Shown here: positions 57,030-64,000 of the stretch, piece by piece
Position numbering within the stretch: position 1 is the stretch's first letter
Layout: each line of letters opens with the position of its first letter
Source of the DNA: Methylogaea oryzae
GTDB lineage: Bacteria > Pseudomonadota > Gammaproteobacteria > Methylococcales > Methylococcaceae
Assembly: GCF_019669985.1 (NCBI RefSeq)
Contig: NZ_AP019782.1
Location: 2,474,001-2,538,000, forward strand
Length of the DNA stretch: 64,000 nucleotides
Reading direction: 5' to 3'
Made by a program: the position numbers and the translations under genes
The notes under the pieces: generated by a model
Databases searched by the model: none
What the model was told of the DNA's origin: nothing
The model's input: the letters and a program-made list of their open reading frames with translations, nothing else

Positions 57030-58156
57030 CGCCGCACCATCTCCAGCTTGCGGCGCAATTTAGCCATCATTCGCATGACCTGGTCGCGTGAACGTGGAAC
57101 ACCTGTTTCTTGTCTTGGCTTTCTGTTGCGGGTAACAGGACGATCCGGCAGGGAGTCGACGAGGGAGGAAAGCACGCTTGGCAGTGGTTCCCTTCGATTG
57201 CAAAAGCCCTGCCGAGTAACCCCCACCTCCTTCAGAGCCGTCGCTAGGCTATCCCCACCCGCATCCATCAAACGCCATAGACATCCCAGCAGCTTTTCGC
57301 GGTCATGGACAAGCAGCCGCTCGACTCCCGCCCCCGCCATCACGGGCAAACCGTCTGGTAATGGGGCACCAAGGCGATTCAAGACACCGCGCATCGCTTC
57401 CGTTCCGTATCGATTTTGGCGCCGACACAGGGAAATGAAGAAATCCGCCAGCCCAAACCATTCGGCGGTAGTGAGCGTTTGCCCGTGAAACACCCCATGC
57501 CCTTGGAGAGAAATGGCATCCGCCAAGCGCTGTAGAGCCAGCGCATCCGGCGATTGAGGAACCGGGCTGCCTTCGCCCAGGCCGGCCTTACACGTCGCGC
57601 ATACAGCGACATGCCGGTCTTCCGCCAAGAGCCGATGGGGCTCCACTGGCGCACCGCAGGCACGACAACGATCCAGCAGCAAACAACCATGTTTCTGGCA
57701 ACCGGTATGCCATGCAAGCCGCCATTGAAGCCGATAGTAAGGCTTGGCGTCTTCAGCAAGACACGACGGACAATATTGCAGGCCGCCGTGCCGCTTGGTG
57801 TTACGCGCCCCGAGCGCCAAAATCCATGGCCATGTGGCTTTCTTGGGCGGCAGTCCACCCCAAATCCTGCTGGCAATCGGCTGGAGGGTAGCCGCCTCGA
57901 ACGCTGCGACGGAAATACCGGACAAGAGGGAAAGCAGCGTCACCCGCTCACTTGAGATCGTGCGGTCGGCATCAAGCGTCCAAATCCGCCATTTCGGCCA
58001 GATCTCCCCCGTAAACGTCAAAGGATCGCAGCCCTGGGCCAGAGCGGCCCTTACCAGCCACGAGGACACGATCTCATCGGGAAGCAACTGAACCGGAACG
58101 GCCCAGCGAGGATTTACGCCATCACTTCCCGGATGCCACGTGTAGGCCGCAGCCAT
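57026..58156 (-). CDS. tniQ: TniQ/TnsD-family target-site protein
   Basis: TniQ proteins bridge target DNA or a selector to TnsC. The 376-residue product from MAAAYTWHPGSDG has the N-terminal TniQ signature (VQLLPDEIVSSWLVRAALAQG) and the zinc finger CPSCLAED...HTGCQKHGCLLLDRCRACG. A helical C-terminal region ends in a basic tail. The frame is open to an ATG at 58222. The later ATG has a GAGAG ribosome site, and both starts overlap the tnsC 3' end. It is shorter than Tn7 TnsD (508), consistent with needing TnsF for specificity. Confidence 0.88.
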   Translation of the reverse strand: MAAAYTWHPGSDGVNPRWAVPVQLLPDEIVSSWLVRAALAQGCDPLTFTGEIWPKWRIWTLDADRTISSERVTLLSLLSGISVAAFEAATLQPIASRIWGGLPPKKATWPWILALGARNTKRHGGLQYCPSCLAEDAKPYYRLQWRLAWHTGCQKHGCLLLDRCRACGAPVEPHRLLAEDRHVAVCATCKAGLGEGSPVPQSPDALALQRLADAISLQGHGVFHGQTLTTAEWFGLADFFISLCRRQNRYGTEAMRGVLNRLGAPLPDGLPVMAGAGVERLLVHDREKLLGCLWRLMDAGGDSLATALKEVGVTRQGFCNRREPLPSVLSSLVDSLPDRPVTRNRKPRQETGVPRSRDQVMRMMAKLRRKLEMVRR

Positions 58157-59004
58157 GCCTTGCTCTCTATGGTCGTTTTGTCGATCTGCTCCCTGCCCGT
58201 CTTGATTGCGTCGTTTGCGCACTCAACAATAAGCCGATGCAGGTTGCCTATGTTGCCCTCGGAAATTGTATGCAAAAGACTGGCGAGCTCCGGTTGATGC
58301 AATTTTGAAGGTTGCTTCAAGGGCAACACCTTCTCGAAACCGGCCAACAGGCGCTGGAAGTCCTGGTTCGGTTCCCACAAGGGCAGGCTCATTACCTCAA
58401 ACCGGCTGGCGTGCTGGGGATCGGTATGGAGAACCCGAACGGCCTCTCGCGTACCGACGCCGACGATGGGAATGACCAGCTCGTTGCACAGGAGCTTGAT
58501 AGCGTTCATTACCTCCCGCTGCTTGATGGGCGAACCGGTCAGGAGCGAATGGAACTCATCGATGATGAGCATGCTCACATGGCAAGCCCGAAAAAGATGG
58601 ATGACCTGATACCGCAGCTTGGATGCAGGATCGGTCGCACGATAAGGCGCATAGAACCGCTCAAGGATGGAGATGTACAACCCCTTTTCGTCGGCGCTAG
58701 GTGGAGCCTCCGCCAGGATGATCGGCTTCACCGGTTCGGCGTCCTCGTTGACGTAACCTTGCCCGCACAGATCGCGGAAACGCCGAACGATGGTCGTTTT
58801 GCCATTATTGGGATCGCCAACGATCAGAAGATTGGGCATGCGCGGACGCTCGGGCTTGTGCAAGAGGCCCTGCAGGGTGTCCATGATCTGCTTAGCGGAG
58901 TGATAGCCAATCCAGCGGGGCTGATCCATGAACTGTAGGCGTTCCTTGTCGGACAACGACATGATGTGCCGAAAATCCGGATGGATATGCTCGTAACCGC
59001 TCAT
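58114..59004 (-). CDS. tnsC: TnsC/TniB-type AAA+ transposition regulator
   Basis: TnsC is the ATPase that polymerises on target DNA and links selectors to the TnsAB transposase. The 296-residue protein has Walker A (VGDPNNGKTTIVRRF), Walker B (MLIIDEFHSLL), sensor region PIVGVGTREA and the winged C-terminal helices. It overlaps tnsB by 4 bases and tniQ downstream. Its length is like TniB rather than the longer Tn7 TnsC (555). Confidence 0.93.
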   Translation of the reverse strand: MSGYEHIHPDFRHIMSLSDKERLQFMDQPRWIGYHSAKQIMDTLQGLLHKPERPRMPNLLIVGDPNNGKTTIVRRFRDLCGQGYVNEDAEPVKPIILAEAPPSADEKGLYISILERFYAPYRATDPASKLRYQVIHLFRACHVSMLIIDEFHSLLTGSPIKQREVMNAIKLLCNELVIPIVGVGTREAVRVLHTDPQHASRFEVMSLPLWEPNQDFQRLLAGFEKVLPLKQPSKLHQPELASLLHTISEGNIGNLHRLIVECANDAIKTGREQIDKTTIESKAWLRPTRGIREVMA

Positions 59005-60929
59005 GCAATGTCTCCGAAGGCGTCGATGTCCCCCTCAACAAGACCAGTAACCGGCGCAAGCAAAGGTGCGCTGGGTTTCAGTGGCTCGGCCGGCATGGGT
59101 GCTGCCGGCGATACCTTCTTCTCATGCTCCGTACGCCGCTGCGCCTGACGGCGGGCCTTCTTGGTCTTCTCCTTCGCCTCATCCACGCGACTACGCAACT
59201 CCGTGATGGCATGGAGAATCTGGTGTTCGTTGACGCTCTTTTTGCCTTCTCGCTTGAGCGTCTCACGCGCCTGTTGATATTCCCAAATGCTCATCGACGG
59301 CAGAGATTGATCGGCGAACGGCACTTTGAAGTATTGCTGCAATGCGGGATCGAAGAACCAGACCGCGCTGATGTCCCTTGGATCGCGGCGGAATATGAAC
59401 TCGCGCTTCTTGTCCCGCGCATCCGGGTCTTCCGCATTGATCCATGGACGCAAGGCTTCGGCGTAATAGCTCATGCCGTCGATGGTCACGCCGAACGTCT
59501 GCACGGTGCGCCGGAATGCGGGCAGGAAATCCAAAAGTACAGTTAGGCGATTGGCAGGGCGCGGCGGAATACCGGTGCCCTGTACTTCAGCATTTCCGAA
59601 GATCCCGATCTCCCACTTCTTGAGCGGCGACATGCCGATACCGGAATGCAAGCGCTGGTGATAGACCTTGCAAATGAGCGTCACCAGCCATGTCTCGAAC
59701 TCCGATTTGGTCATGGCGGCGTGTTTCTCCGGGTTGTACTCGTCCTTTTCCCTGATCGAAGAGAAGGTCGTTCCCGGCAAATCGTGAATTTCCTTGAGCA
59801 GCGTGCCCAGCACACGTTCGATATGGCCACCATAGCGTGGCTGCTTGACCGGCCTGAACTCAAGGTTGATGCCGTACATCAGGCATGATTGCTGGAAGTT
59901 GTTGGAACGGAAGTCGGCACCGTTATCGACATGAATGGTCTTGGGAAAGCCCCATACCGGCCATTGGGCATCGACCTTGTGCAACAGAAGCCATTCGTCC
60001 TTTGGCAAAACCGAATGGGTTACGCACATCGCCACCGACGTCTCGGAAGGTGGATCGAAGGAGAGGTAGTAGCCCGTCACCATGCGGCTGTAAACGTCCA
60101 TGGACAGCGTAATCCACGGACGGCCGATGGGCCGCCGGTACACATCGTCCACCAGGATGATGTCGGCGGGAGTGTGGTCTATCTGCACCACCGCCAACGG
60201 ATAGTCGGCGTTGGGGAAACTTCCGGCGGCTGGAAGGAACTTGTTCTTGGCCTTCTCTTTAAAGCCGCGTCCCCTCAGTCGCTGTTTCTCCGTCACCCTG
60301 TTCAGTCGCGACCGGATCGTAGCCGCACTCGGCGCCTCGATACCCCGTTGTTCACATCGGCGAAACACCTCCATGACGGCTTTCTGAGCCGTGGGACGTT
60401 GTGGCGTCAGATAGAAGTCGCGAATGACTTCCTCGATGACTTCCTCGGCAAATACTGGAATGCGGCTCTTGCCTGTTTTCCAGCCGCGCCTTTGGGGAAT
60501 CAACGCCGAAACGGCGCCGTATGCCTTGTAGCGCTTGAGCCAGCGGTAGAGAGTGGCGGCATCAACCCCCACCTCCTTGGAGCGGGCTTCGACTTGATGA
60601 CGGCCTAGATAGAGTTCGTTGGCCAACGGTTTGATAGCTGCAAAACGTTGTTCTGCAACCTTCCAGTCCTCATCGGCAATCGTCGATATGTCTGCCGCCA
60701 ATGGCTTGGCGCCCTTGGCATCGACAGGGCGTAGGTCGCCGATGCGCAACGGAACACTTCGGCCGCTCTCAACGCCAACGGCAACGACCGATTCGAAATC
60801 CAGGACCTGCGCGATGCGATAGACCGTATCCCCGCTTCGAACGAAGTTGCCCACTTGAACATCGACCCGCTGGCGAACCGGTTCAAAGGCGTCATTTGGA
60901 AGCTCGAAATCGTTGCCGTCTTCACTCAT
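59001..60929 (-). CDS. tnsB: TnsB, DDE transposase
   Basis: TnsB binds the repeated end sites and joins the 3' ends to the target. The 642-residue protein has N-terminal helix-turn-helix domains (about 75-240; VDAATLYRWLKRYKAYGAVSAL, AATIRSRLNRVTE) and an rve DDE core. The catalytic residues are Asp in QIDHTPADIILVD, Asp in HVDNGADFR and Glu in YGGHIERVLGTL. A Mu-type C-terminal domain and a basic tail, probably contacting TnsC, follow. It overlaps tnsA by 8 bases and tnsC by 4. Confidence 0.96.
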   Translation of the reverse strand: MSEDGNDFELPNDAFEPVRQRVDVQVGNFVRSGDTVYRIAQVLDFESVVAVGVESGRSVPLRIGDLRPVDAKGAKPLAADISTIADEDWKVAEQRFAAIKPLANELYLGRHQVEARSKEVGVDAATLYRWLKRYKAYGAVSALIPQRRGWKTGKSRIPVFAEEVIEEVIRDFYLTPQRPTAQKAVMEVFRRCEQRGIEAPSAATIRSRLNRVTEKQRLRGRGFKEKAKNKFLPAAGSFPNADYPLAVVQIDHTPADIILVDDVYRRPIGRPWITLSMDVYSRMVTGYYLSFDPPSETSVAMCVTHSVLPKDEWLLLHKVDAQWPVWGFPKTIHVDNGADFRSNNFQQSCLMYGINLEFRPVKQPRYGGHIERVLGTLLKEIHDLPGTTFSSIREKDEYNPEKHAAMTKSEFETWLVTLICKVYHQRLHSGIGMSPLKKWEIGIFGNAEVQGTGIPPRPANRLTVLLDFLPAFRRTVQTFGVTIDGMSYYAEALRPWINAEDPDARDKKREFIFRRDPRDISAVWFFDPALQQYFKVPFADQSLPSMSIWEYQQARETLKREGKKSVNEHQILHAITELRSRVDEAKEKTKKARRQAQRRTEHEKKVSPAAPMPAEPLKPSAPLLAPVTGLVEGDIDAFGDIA

Positions 60930-61577
60930 CGGTCGGCACCCATAGCTCGATGAAGTCGTTCAGCGGACGGGAGATGTCGCAATCAAGCTGACGGGACGCC
61001 AGCAGGTGCCAGATGTGGGCAATGCCCTCGGCCCGATATAGGCCCATGAAATGCCGAGCCAGGAGGTAATGGAACGGCGCAGACCCCATTTGCCGCAGGT
61101 TCTCGATAACCCAGCGGCTTTCCTCAACCGGAAATTGCATCTGCTTGTAACGCTCCAGAAACCGAATGTTCTCCAGAGCTTGGCCACGGATACGGGACTC
61201 ATCATAGACGTGGAACTCCCACCCCTGTTCCTGAGCATGACGCCATGCCGCCTTCCATTTCGGCATCCATTCGCGCCAATGCTTGCGCCATTCCTTCCGC
61301 GGCTTGACCTCGACCAGAACCGGCTTTGGGTAGTCACCGTATTCGCAGTTGCCTAGCCGGTAGTACACAAGAAAATCCGGCGTGTAGGTATAGGTCTGTC
61401 CGTTCTTGCCGGCAAACGGTATCTGGCACGGTTGAGGAATCACATCGAGGACAGCAAGGCAGAACTCCTTGCAAATGAGGAAGTCGCGCTCCAGCGTGGA
61501 TTCATGCTCGATGGGGTCTCACCCCGAAATGCATACACTCCCGACACGCTCCGGCGCGTCGGGCGTATCTTCCGCAT
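60922..61577 (-). pseudogene. tnsA: tnsA, endonuclease, with single-base frameshift
   Basis: TnsA cuts the 5' ends so that the element moves by cut-and-paste. An ATG at 61577 opens MRKIRPTRRSVSGVYAFRGETP in one frame. The sequence IEHESTLERDFLICKEFCLAVLDVIPQP continues in the next frame, with no start codon of its own before a GTG at 61443. The frames join at a run of four C (minus strand; 61513-61516); a fifth C would restore a 218-residue protein. The N-terminal part carries the conserved LERD Glu. The later part has catalytic YTPDFLV and VEVKPR. Starting at GTG 61443 would lose the first catalytic residue. This is a true mutation, a programmed shift or a sequencing error. Confidence 0.85.
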
Positions 61578-61595
61578 CTGGCGAGGTGCGATGGA

Positions 61596-61728
61596 GTCGC
61601 AGCTATTTCCGTTCATTCCGTACCCCGTCGCAACTATTCCATGAAAAACGTCGCAGCTATTTCAAGAAACAATAGCGTAAGCTATTGTTTCTTGAATCGC
61701 ATTGTCGCATTTATTTCTGCAACTGACA
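61596..61728. repeat. Right transposon end with four TnsB-type sites
   Basis: Reverse-complement copies of the 14-bp site occur at 61596-61609 (GTCGCAGCTATTTC), 61627-61640 (GTCGCAACTATTCC), 61650-61663 (GTCGCAGCTATTTC) and 61704-61717 (GTCGCATTTATTTC). The end itself reads AACTGACA (61721-61728), the reverse complement of the left TGTCAGTT. The outermost site is set apart from the third by a palindrome. Confidence 0.88.
61661..61696. repeat. Perfect 16-bp-arm palindrome inside the right end
   Basis: TTCAAGAAACAATAGC, a GTAA loop, and GCTATTGTTTCTTGAA form a perfect hairpin between the third and fourth TnsB-type sites. It could be an insulator-type terminator (it lacks a strong T-run), a protein site, or a feature of end synapsis. 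It also lies in the likely tnsA promoter region. Confidence 0.85.
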
Positions 61729-61733
61729 GCGGC
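61729..61733. repeat. Target-site duplication, right copy (GCGGC)
   Basis: These five bases directly follow the AACTGACA end and match the left copy GCGGT at four of five positions. Keeping only this copy restores the comM reading frame. Confidence 0.7.
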
Positions 61734-62399
61734 GGCGTGCCCAAACCGGGGGAGATTTCCTTAGCCCATGGAGGCGTTTTATTTTTGGACGAGCTGCCGG
61801 AATTCGACCGCAAAGTGCTGGAGGTGCTGCGCGAACCCTTGGAATCCGGCCGCATCGTCATCTCCCGCGCCGCCAACCGGGCGGAATTCCCGGCGAACTT
61901 CCAGTTGTTGGCGGCCATGAACCCTTGTCCCTGCGGCTATTTGGGCGATGCCTCCGGCCGCTGCCATTGCACCGCCGAACAAGTGCAACGCTACCGGGCG
62001 CGCATTTCCGGCCCTTTGCTGGACAGGATAGACCTGCACGTGGAAGTGCCGCGCGTGCCCCACGCCGTGTTGCGGCAAGGCCAGCCCGGCGGCGAGGAAA
62101 GCAGCGCCGCCGTGCGGGCGCGGGTGGAGCGGGCGCGCCGCGTCGCCCGGGCGCGCAGCGGCACGGCCAACGCCCAACTCGGCGTCGCGGAAATCAAACG
62201 CCATTGCGCCTTGGACGGAGACGGGCAAAAGCTGATGGAGCAAGCCATGGACAAGCTCGGGCTGTCCCACCGCGCCTACCACCGCATCCTTAAAGTCGCG
62301 CGCACCATCGCCGACTTGGCCGGCAGCGAAACCATCGCCGTCAACCATCTCGGCGAAGCCATCGGCTACCGGCGCTTGGATCGCGCTATTTCGGGATAA
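61729..62399 (+). pseudogene. comM: comM, 3' part (disrupted by Tn7-like element)
   Basis: The part continues in frame with the 5' half as GGVPKPGEISLAHGGVLFLDELPEF, carrying the Walker B motif. It then has the AAA+ arginine-finger region (SRAANRAEFPANFQLLAAMNPCPCGYLGD) and the C-terminal Mg-chelatase_C domain (RAYHRILKVARTIADLAGSETI). An ATG at 61641, inside the transposon end, could start a fusion product, but without Walker A. The stop at 62399 is 5 bases from the convergent kinase gene's stop. Confidence 0.93.
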
Positions 62400-62404
62400 G
62401 CGGC

Positions 62405-63736
62405 TCAGCCGGCGGCGAGCGGCAACAGCGCCTCCAGTCGCGCGCCCCGGCCTGGTTCGCTTTCCATCCGAAACTCCCCGTCCAGACCGTGCACCCGCTC
62501 GCGCATGCCGCTCAGGCCCATGCCGCAAGGCGTGTTGGGCGCATCGTAACCGCGGCCGTCGTCGGATACGGTCAGGCGCACCTGCTCGGGCGAGACGGTC
62601 AACGCCACCCGCACGTTGGCCGGATCGGCATGCTTGACGGCGTTGCTCAACGCCTCCTGGACGATGCGGAACAAGTTGATCTGCAACGGCTCGGGCAAGT
62701 CGTCCGCCACCGCGTCGCACTCCAGCCTCCAGCGGATATTCGGGCAACGGCTGCGCCAGCCGTCCAGCAAATCCTCCAAGGCGGCTTTCAATCCCAGCTC
62801 TTCCAGCATCAAGGGCCGCATGCGCTGCATCATGCCCCGCACCACCGGGAACAAGCGGTCGCAGAGGGACACCAGCGACACGGCGATGTCGCGCGGCTTG
62901 CCTTCCGGACTCAGCTGCCGCAGGGACACCGCCAAGGCTTTCATGGCGCTGAGGGACTGGCCCAGCTCGTCGTGCAGCTCGCGCACCACGGCGCGGCGCT
63001 CGTCCTCCTGCACTTGCAGCAGGCGGCGCGTGAGACGGCGGTTTTCCGCTTCGCTGCGCTGGGTTTGCGCGCGGGCTTTGCCGAGGGATTCGACGGCGTG
63101 GTTGAACGCGTCGGAAATGCGGCTGAATTCCCGCACGGAGAAGGCCGGCAGGCGCTGGTCGTAATCGCCGTTTTCCATGTGCTGCAAGCCGTCCAGGATG
63201 GTGTTGACGGCATTGAACGCCCGTCCCAGCGTCACGTAGACCAAGGCCAGCACCGCCGTCGCCAGCACCGTCATGAGCTGGATAAAGCCTCGCGCCTCGC
63301 GCCAGGCTTCGCCCATTTCCGCGCCGGGGTCGGCTTCGATGAGGATGCGCGCCGCCAAACCGTTGGCCTGCTCCACGCGCCGTTCCACGCCTTGGGCGGG
63401 CGGCTCCACCGCCCAGCGGAACCATGCGGGAACGCGCTCGGCGGGCGGCGGCGAGGCGAGGGCCAAACGCTGCCAGCGGCCCTCCTGCTCCACCTGGATG
63501 CGTAAATGGCGCGCCGATTCCAGCCGCGCCAGCCGTGCCAGCCAGCGGTCGCTGTCGACGGCCGCGCCCTGTTCTTGCAGTTCCGCCTCCACCAATTGCA
63601 AGGCCAAGCGCACGGACGAGCCGACCTCTTCCTCCACCGAACGGCGGGCGTTGTGCAAGGCCAGCAAGCCGCCCGCCCCGACGATGGCCAACAGGGTCAG
63701 GCCGATCATCAGGTTGAGGCGGAAACGCAGGCTCAT
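62405..63736 (-). CDS. Sensor histidine kinase, NarX/UhpB type (HisKA_3)
   Basis: This 443-residue membrane kinase starts MSLRFRLNLMIGLTLLAIVG with a membrane segment, a periplasmic domain (about 35-160), a second membrane segment (about 163-185) and HAMP (FNAVNTILDGLQHMENGDYDQRLP). A HisKA_3 phosphoacceptor follows in VRELHDELGQSLSAMKAL, then HATPase_c (QEALSNAVKHA, DDGRGYD, GMGLSGMRERV). Its partner would be a LuxR/NarL-type regulator, not seen in the window. The frame is open upstream to 63838, but its ATG overlaps the upstream gene's stop (ATGA), which fixes this start. Confidence 0.9.
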   Translation of the reverse strand: MSLRFRLNLMIGLTLLAIVGAGGLLALHNARRSVEEEVGSSVRLALQLVEAELQEQGAAVDSDRWLARLARLESARHLRIQVEQEGRWQRLALASPPPAERVPAWFRWAVEPPAQGVERRVEQANGLAARILIEADPGAEMGEAWREARGFIQLMTVLATAVLALVYVTLGRAFNAVNTILDGLQHMENGDYDQRLPAFSVREFSRISDAFNHAVESLGKARAQTQRSEAENRRLTRRLLQVQEDERRAVVRELHDELGQSLSAMKALAVSLRQLSPEGKPRDIAVSLVSLCDRLFPVVRGMMQRMRPLMLEELGLKAALEDLLDGWRSRCPNIRWRLECDAVADDLPEPLQINLFRIVQEALSNAVKHADPANVRVALTVSPEQVRLTVSDDGRGYDAPNTPCGMGLSGMRERVHGLDGEFRMESEPGRGARLEALLPLAAG

Positions 63737-64000
63737 GGGCAGGCGTTGTCCCGCGCCGCGGACTCGGGATGCTCGGTCTGCCAGGCGCGCAGCTGGTTGG
63801 ACACGGCGGCGGACGATTTGGGTTGCAGCTTGAGCCAATACTCCTCGCGCTGGCCGGTGCGCGGCTTCACCACCGCCTCGATGCCCTTGGCCTGGGCCTC
63901 GGCGCGCAGCTTATCGGCGCGGTTCTTGTCCTTGAAATACCCCAGGGATACGCCGAGGGCGTGCTCGCCTTCGTTCACCACCACGGTATCGGCGACGCCT
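63733..64000 (-). CDS. SPOR-domain protein (5' end outside window)
   Basis: The frame is open to the window edge and the start is missing. The visible 88 residues contain a SPOR peptidoglycan-binding domain (ALGVSLGYFKDKNRADKLRAEAQAKGIEAVVKPRTGQREEYWLKL), which binds denuded glycan at division sites. A short acidic tail ends DNACP. Its stop overlaps the downstream kinase start. Confidence 0.78.
   Translation of the reverse strand, partial: GVADTVVVNEGEHALGVSLGYFKDKNRADKLRAEAQAKGIEAVVKPRTGQREEYWLKLQPKSSAAVSNQLRAWQTEHPESAARDNACP

Larger units (their letters stand above)
46229..61728. mobile_element. Tn7-family transposon (Tn6022-like) inserted in comM
   Basis: The 15.5-kb element is bounded by inverted ends starting TGTCAGTT and is flanked by a near-perfect 5-bp duplication. 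It carries tnsA-tnsB-tnsC-tniQ-tnsF as an overlapping operon reading inward from the right end, a tnsE-like gene reading inward from the left end, and about 8.7 kb of cargo between. Insertion at a Gly-codon run of comM and the presence of tnsF match the comM-targeting Tn6022 group known from Acinetobacter resistance islands (established for that group). G+C is visibly lower than in the flanking genes. No CRISPR-Cas genes are present. Confidence 0.95.

Noticed and set aside
46229-61728. CRISPR-associated (CAST-type) Tn7 element
   Set aside because: No cas genes, no repeat-spacer array and no tRNA-like guide region are visible. TnsF and TniQ explain comM targeting.

Overview
This is a high-G+C gammaproteobacterial chromosome segment. 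A methanotroph or methylotroph related to the Methylococcaceae is the best guess. The evidence is two tandem methylene-tetrahydromethanopterin dehydrogenase genes (29331-31298), a zwf-opcA pair, flagellar fliL-fliM, an ammonium transporter/PII pair behind a sigma-54-like promoter, and UbiK. The genus is an inference; the sequence only supports H4MPT-linked C1 metabolism.

Layout of the resident chromosome. 1-4048 (minus): fliM (cut by the window edge), fliL, pyrD, glmM. 4255-10564 (plus): a small membrane protein, then a globin-coupled histidine kinase, a single-domain response regulator and two receiver-GGDEF-EAL proteins, which looks like a gas- or redox-to-c-di-GMP relay. 10577-11472 (minus): cbtB-cbtA cobalt uptake. 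11849-13658 (plus): a RES-domain protein and a secreted coiled-coil protein. 13722-26198 (minus): a large signalling block with two hybrid kinases, a double receiver, two orphan periplasmic binding proteins, a serine hydrolase and an HD-GYP regulator. 26374-31298 (plus): a P-type cation ATPase and two mtdB-type genes. 31402-37262 (minus): an RND metal efflux pump, its adaptor and a CPA2 antiporter between them. 37428-38457: a DUF2024 gene and a divergent marR gene sharing a perfect palindrome. 38509-44718 (minus): glnK, amtB, a porin, opcA and zwf. 45102-45353: ubiK. 62405-64000 (minus): a NarX/UhpB-type kinase and a SPOR protein.

The main find is a 15.5 kb Tn7-family transposon (46229-61728) inserted in comM (Mg-chelatase-like/YifB ATPase) between the Walker A and Walker B motifs. 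Both ends start TGTCAGTT and carry copies of a 14-bp TnsB-type site (GAAATAGCTGCGAC). The flanks show a near-perfect 5-bp target duplication (GCGGT/GCGGC). The right end carries an overlapping operon tnsA-tnsB-tnsC-tniQ-tnsF. tnsF encodes a zinc-ribbon protein with a catalytically dead tyrosine-recombinase-like region, the comM selector of Tn6022-like elements. The left end carries a separate tnsE-like gene, so the element may have a second target pathway. tnsA is broken by a single-base frameshift in a C-run, which would affect mobility unless it is bypassed or a sequencing error.

The cargo has visibly lower G+C than the host. It contains an orphan HicB-like antitoxin, a secreted thermonuclease with an Excalibur domain, and a probable defence island: a protein with two GHKL ATPase domains (MutL/Hsp90-like plus histidine-kinase-like), a receiver-like partner with a large unknown C-terminus, a Vsr endonuclease, a DUF5677 protein and a C5-cytosine methyltransferase. 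I do not recognise this five-gene combination as a named system, and it is the best candidate here for an undescribed one.
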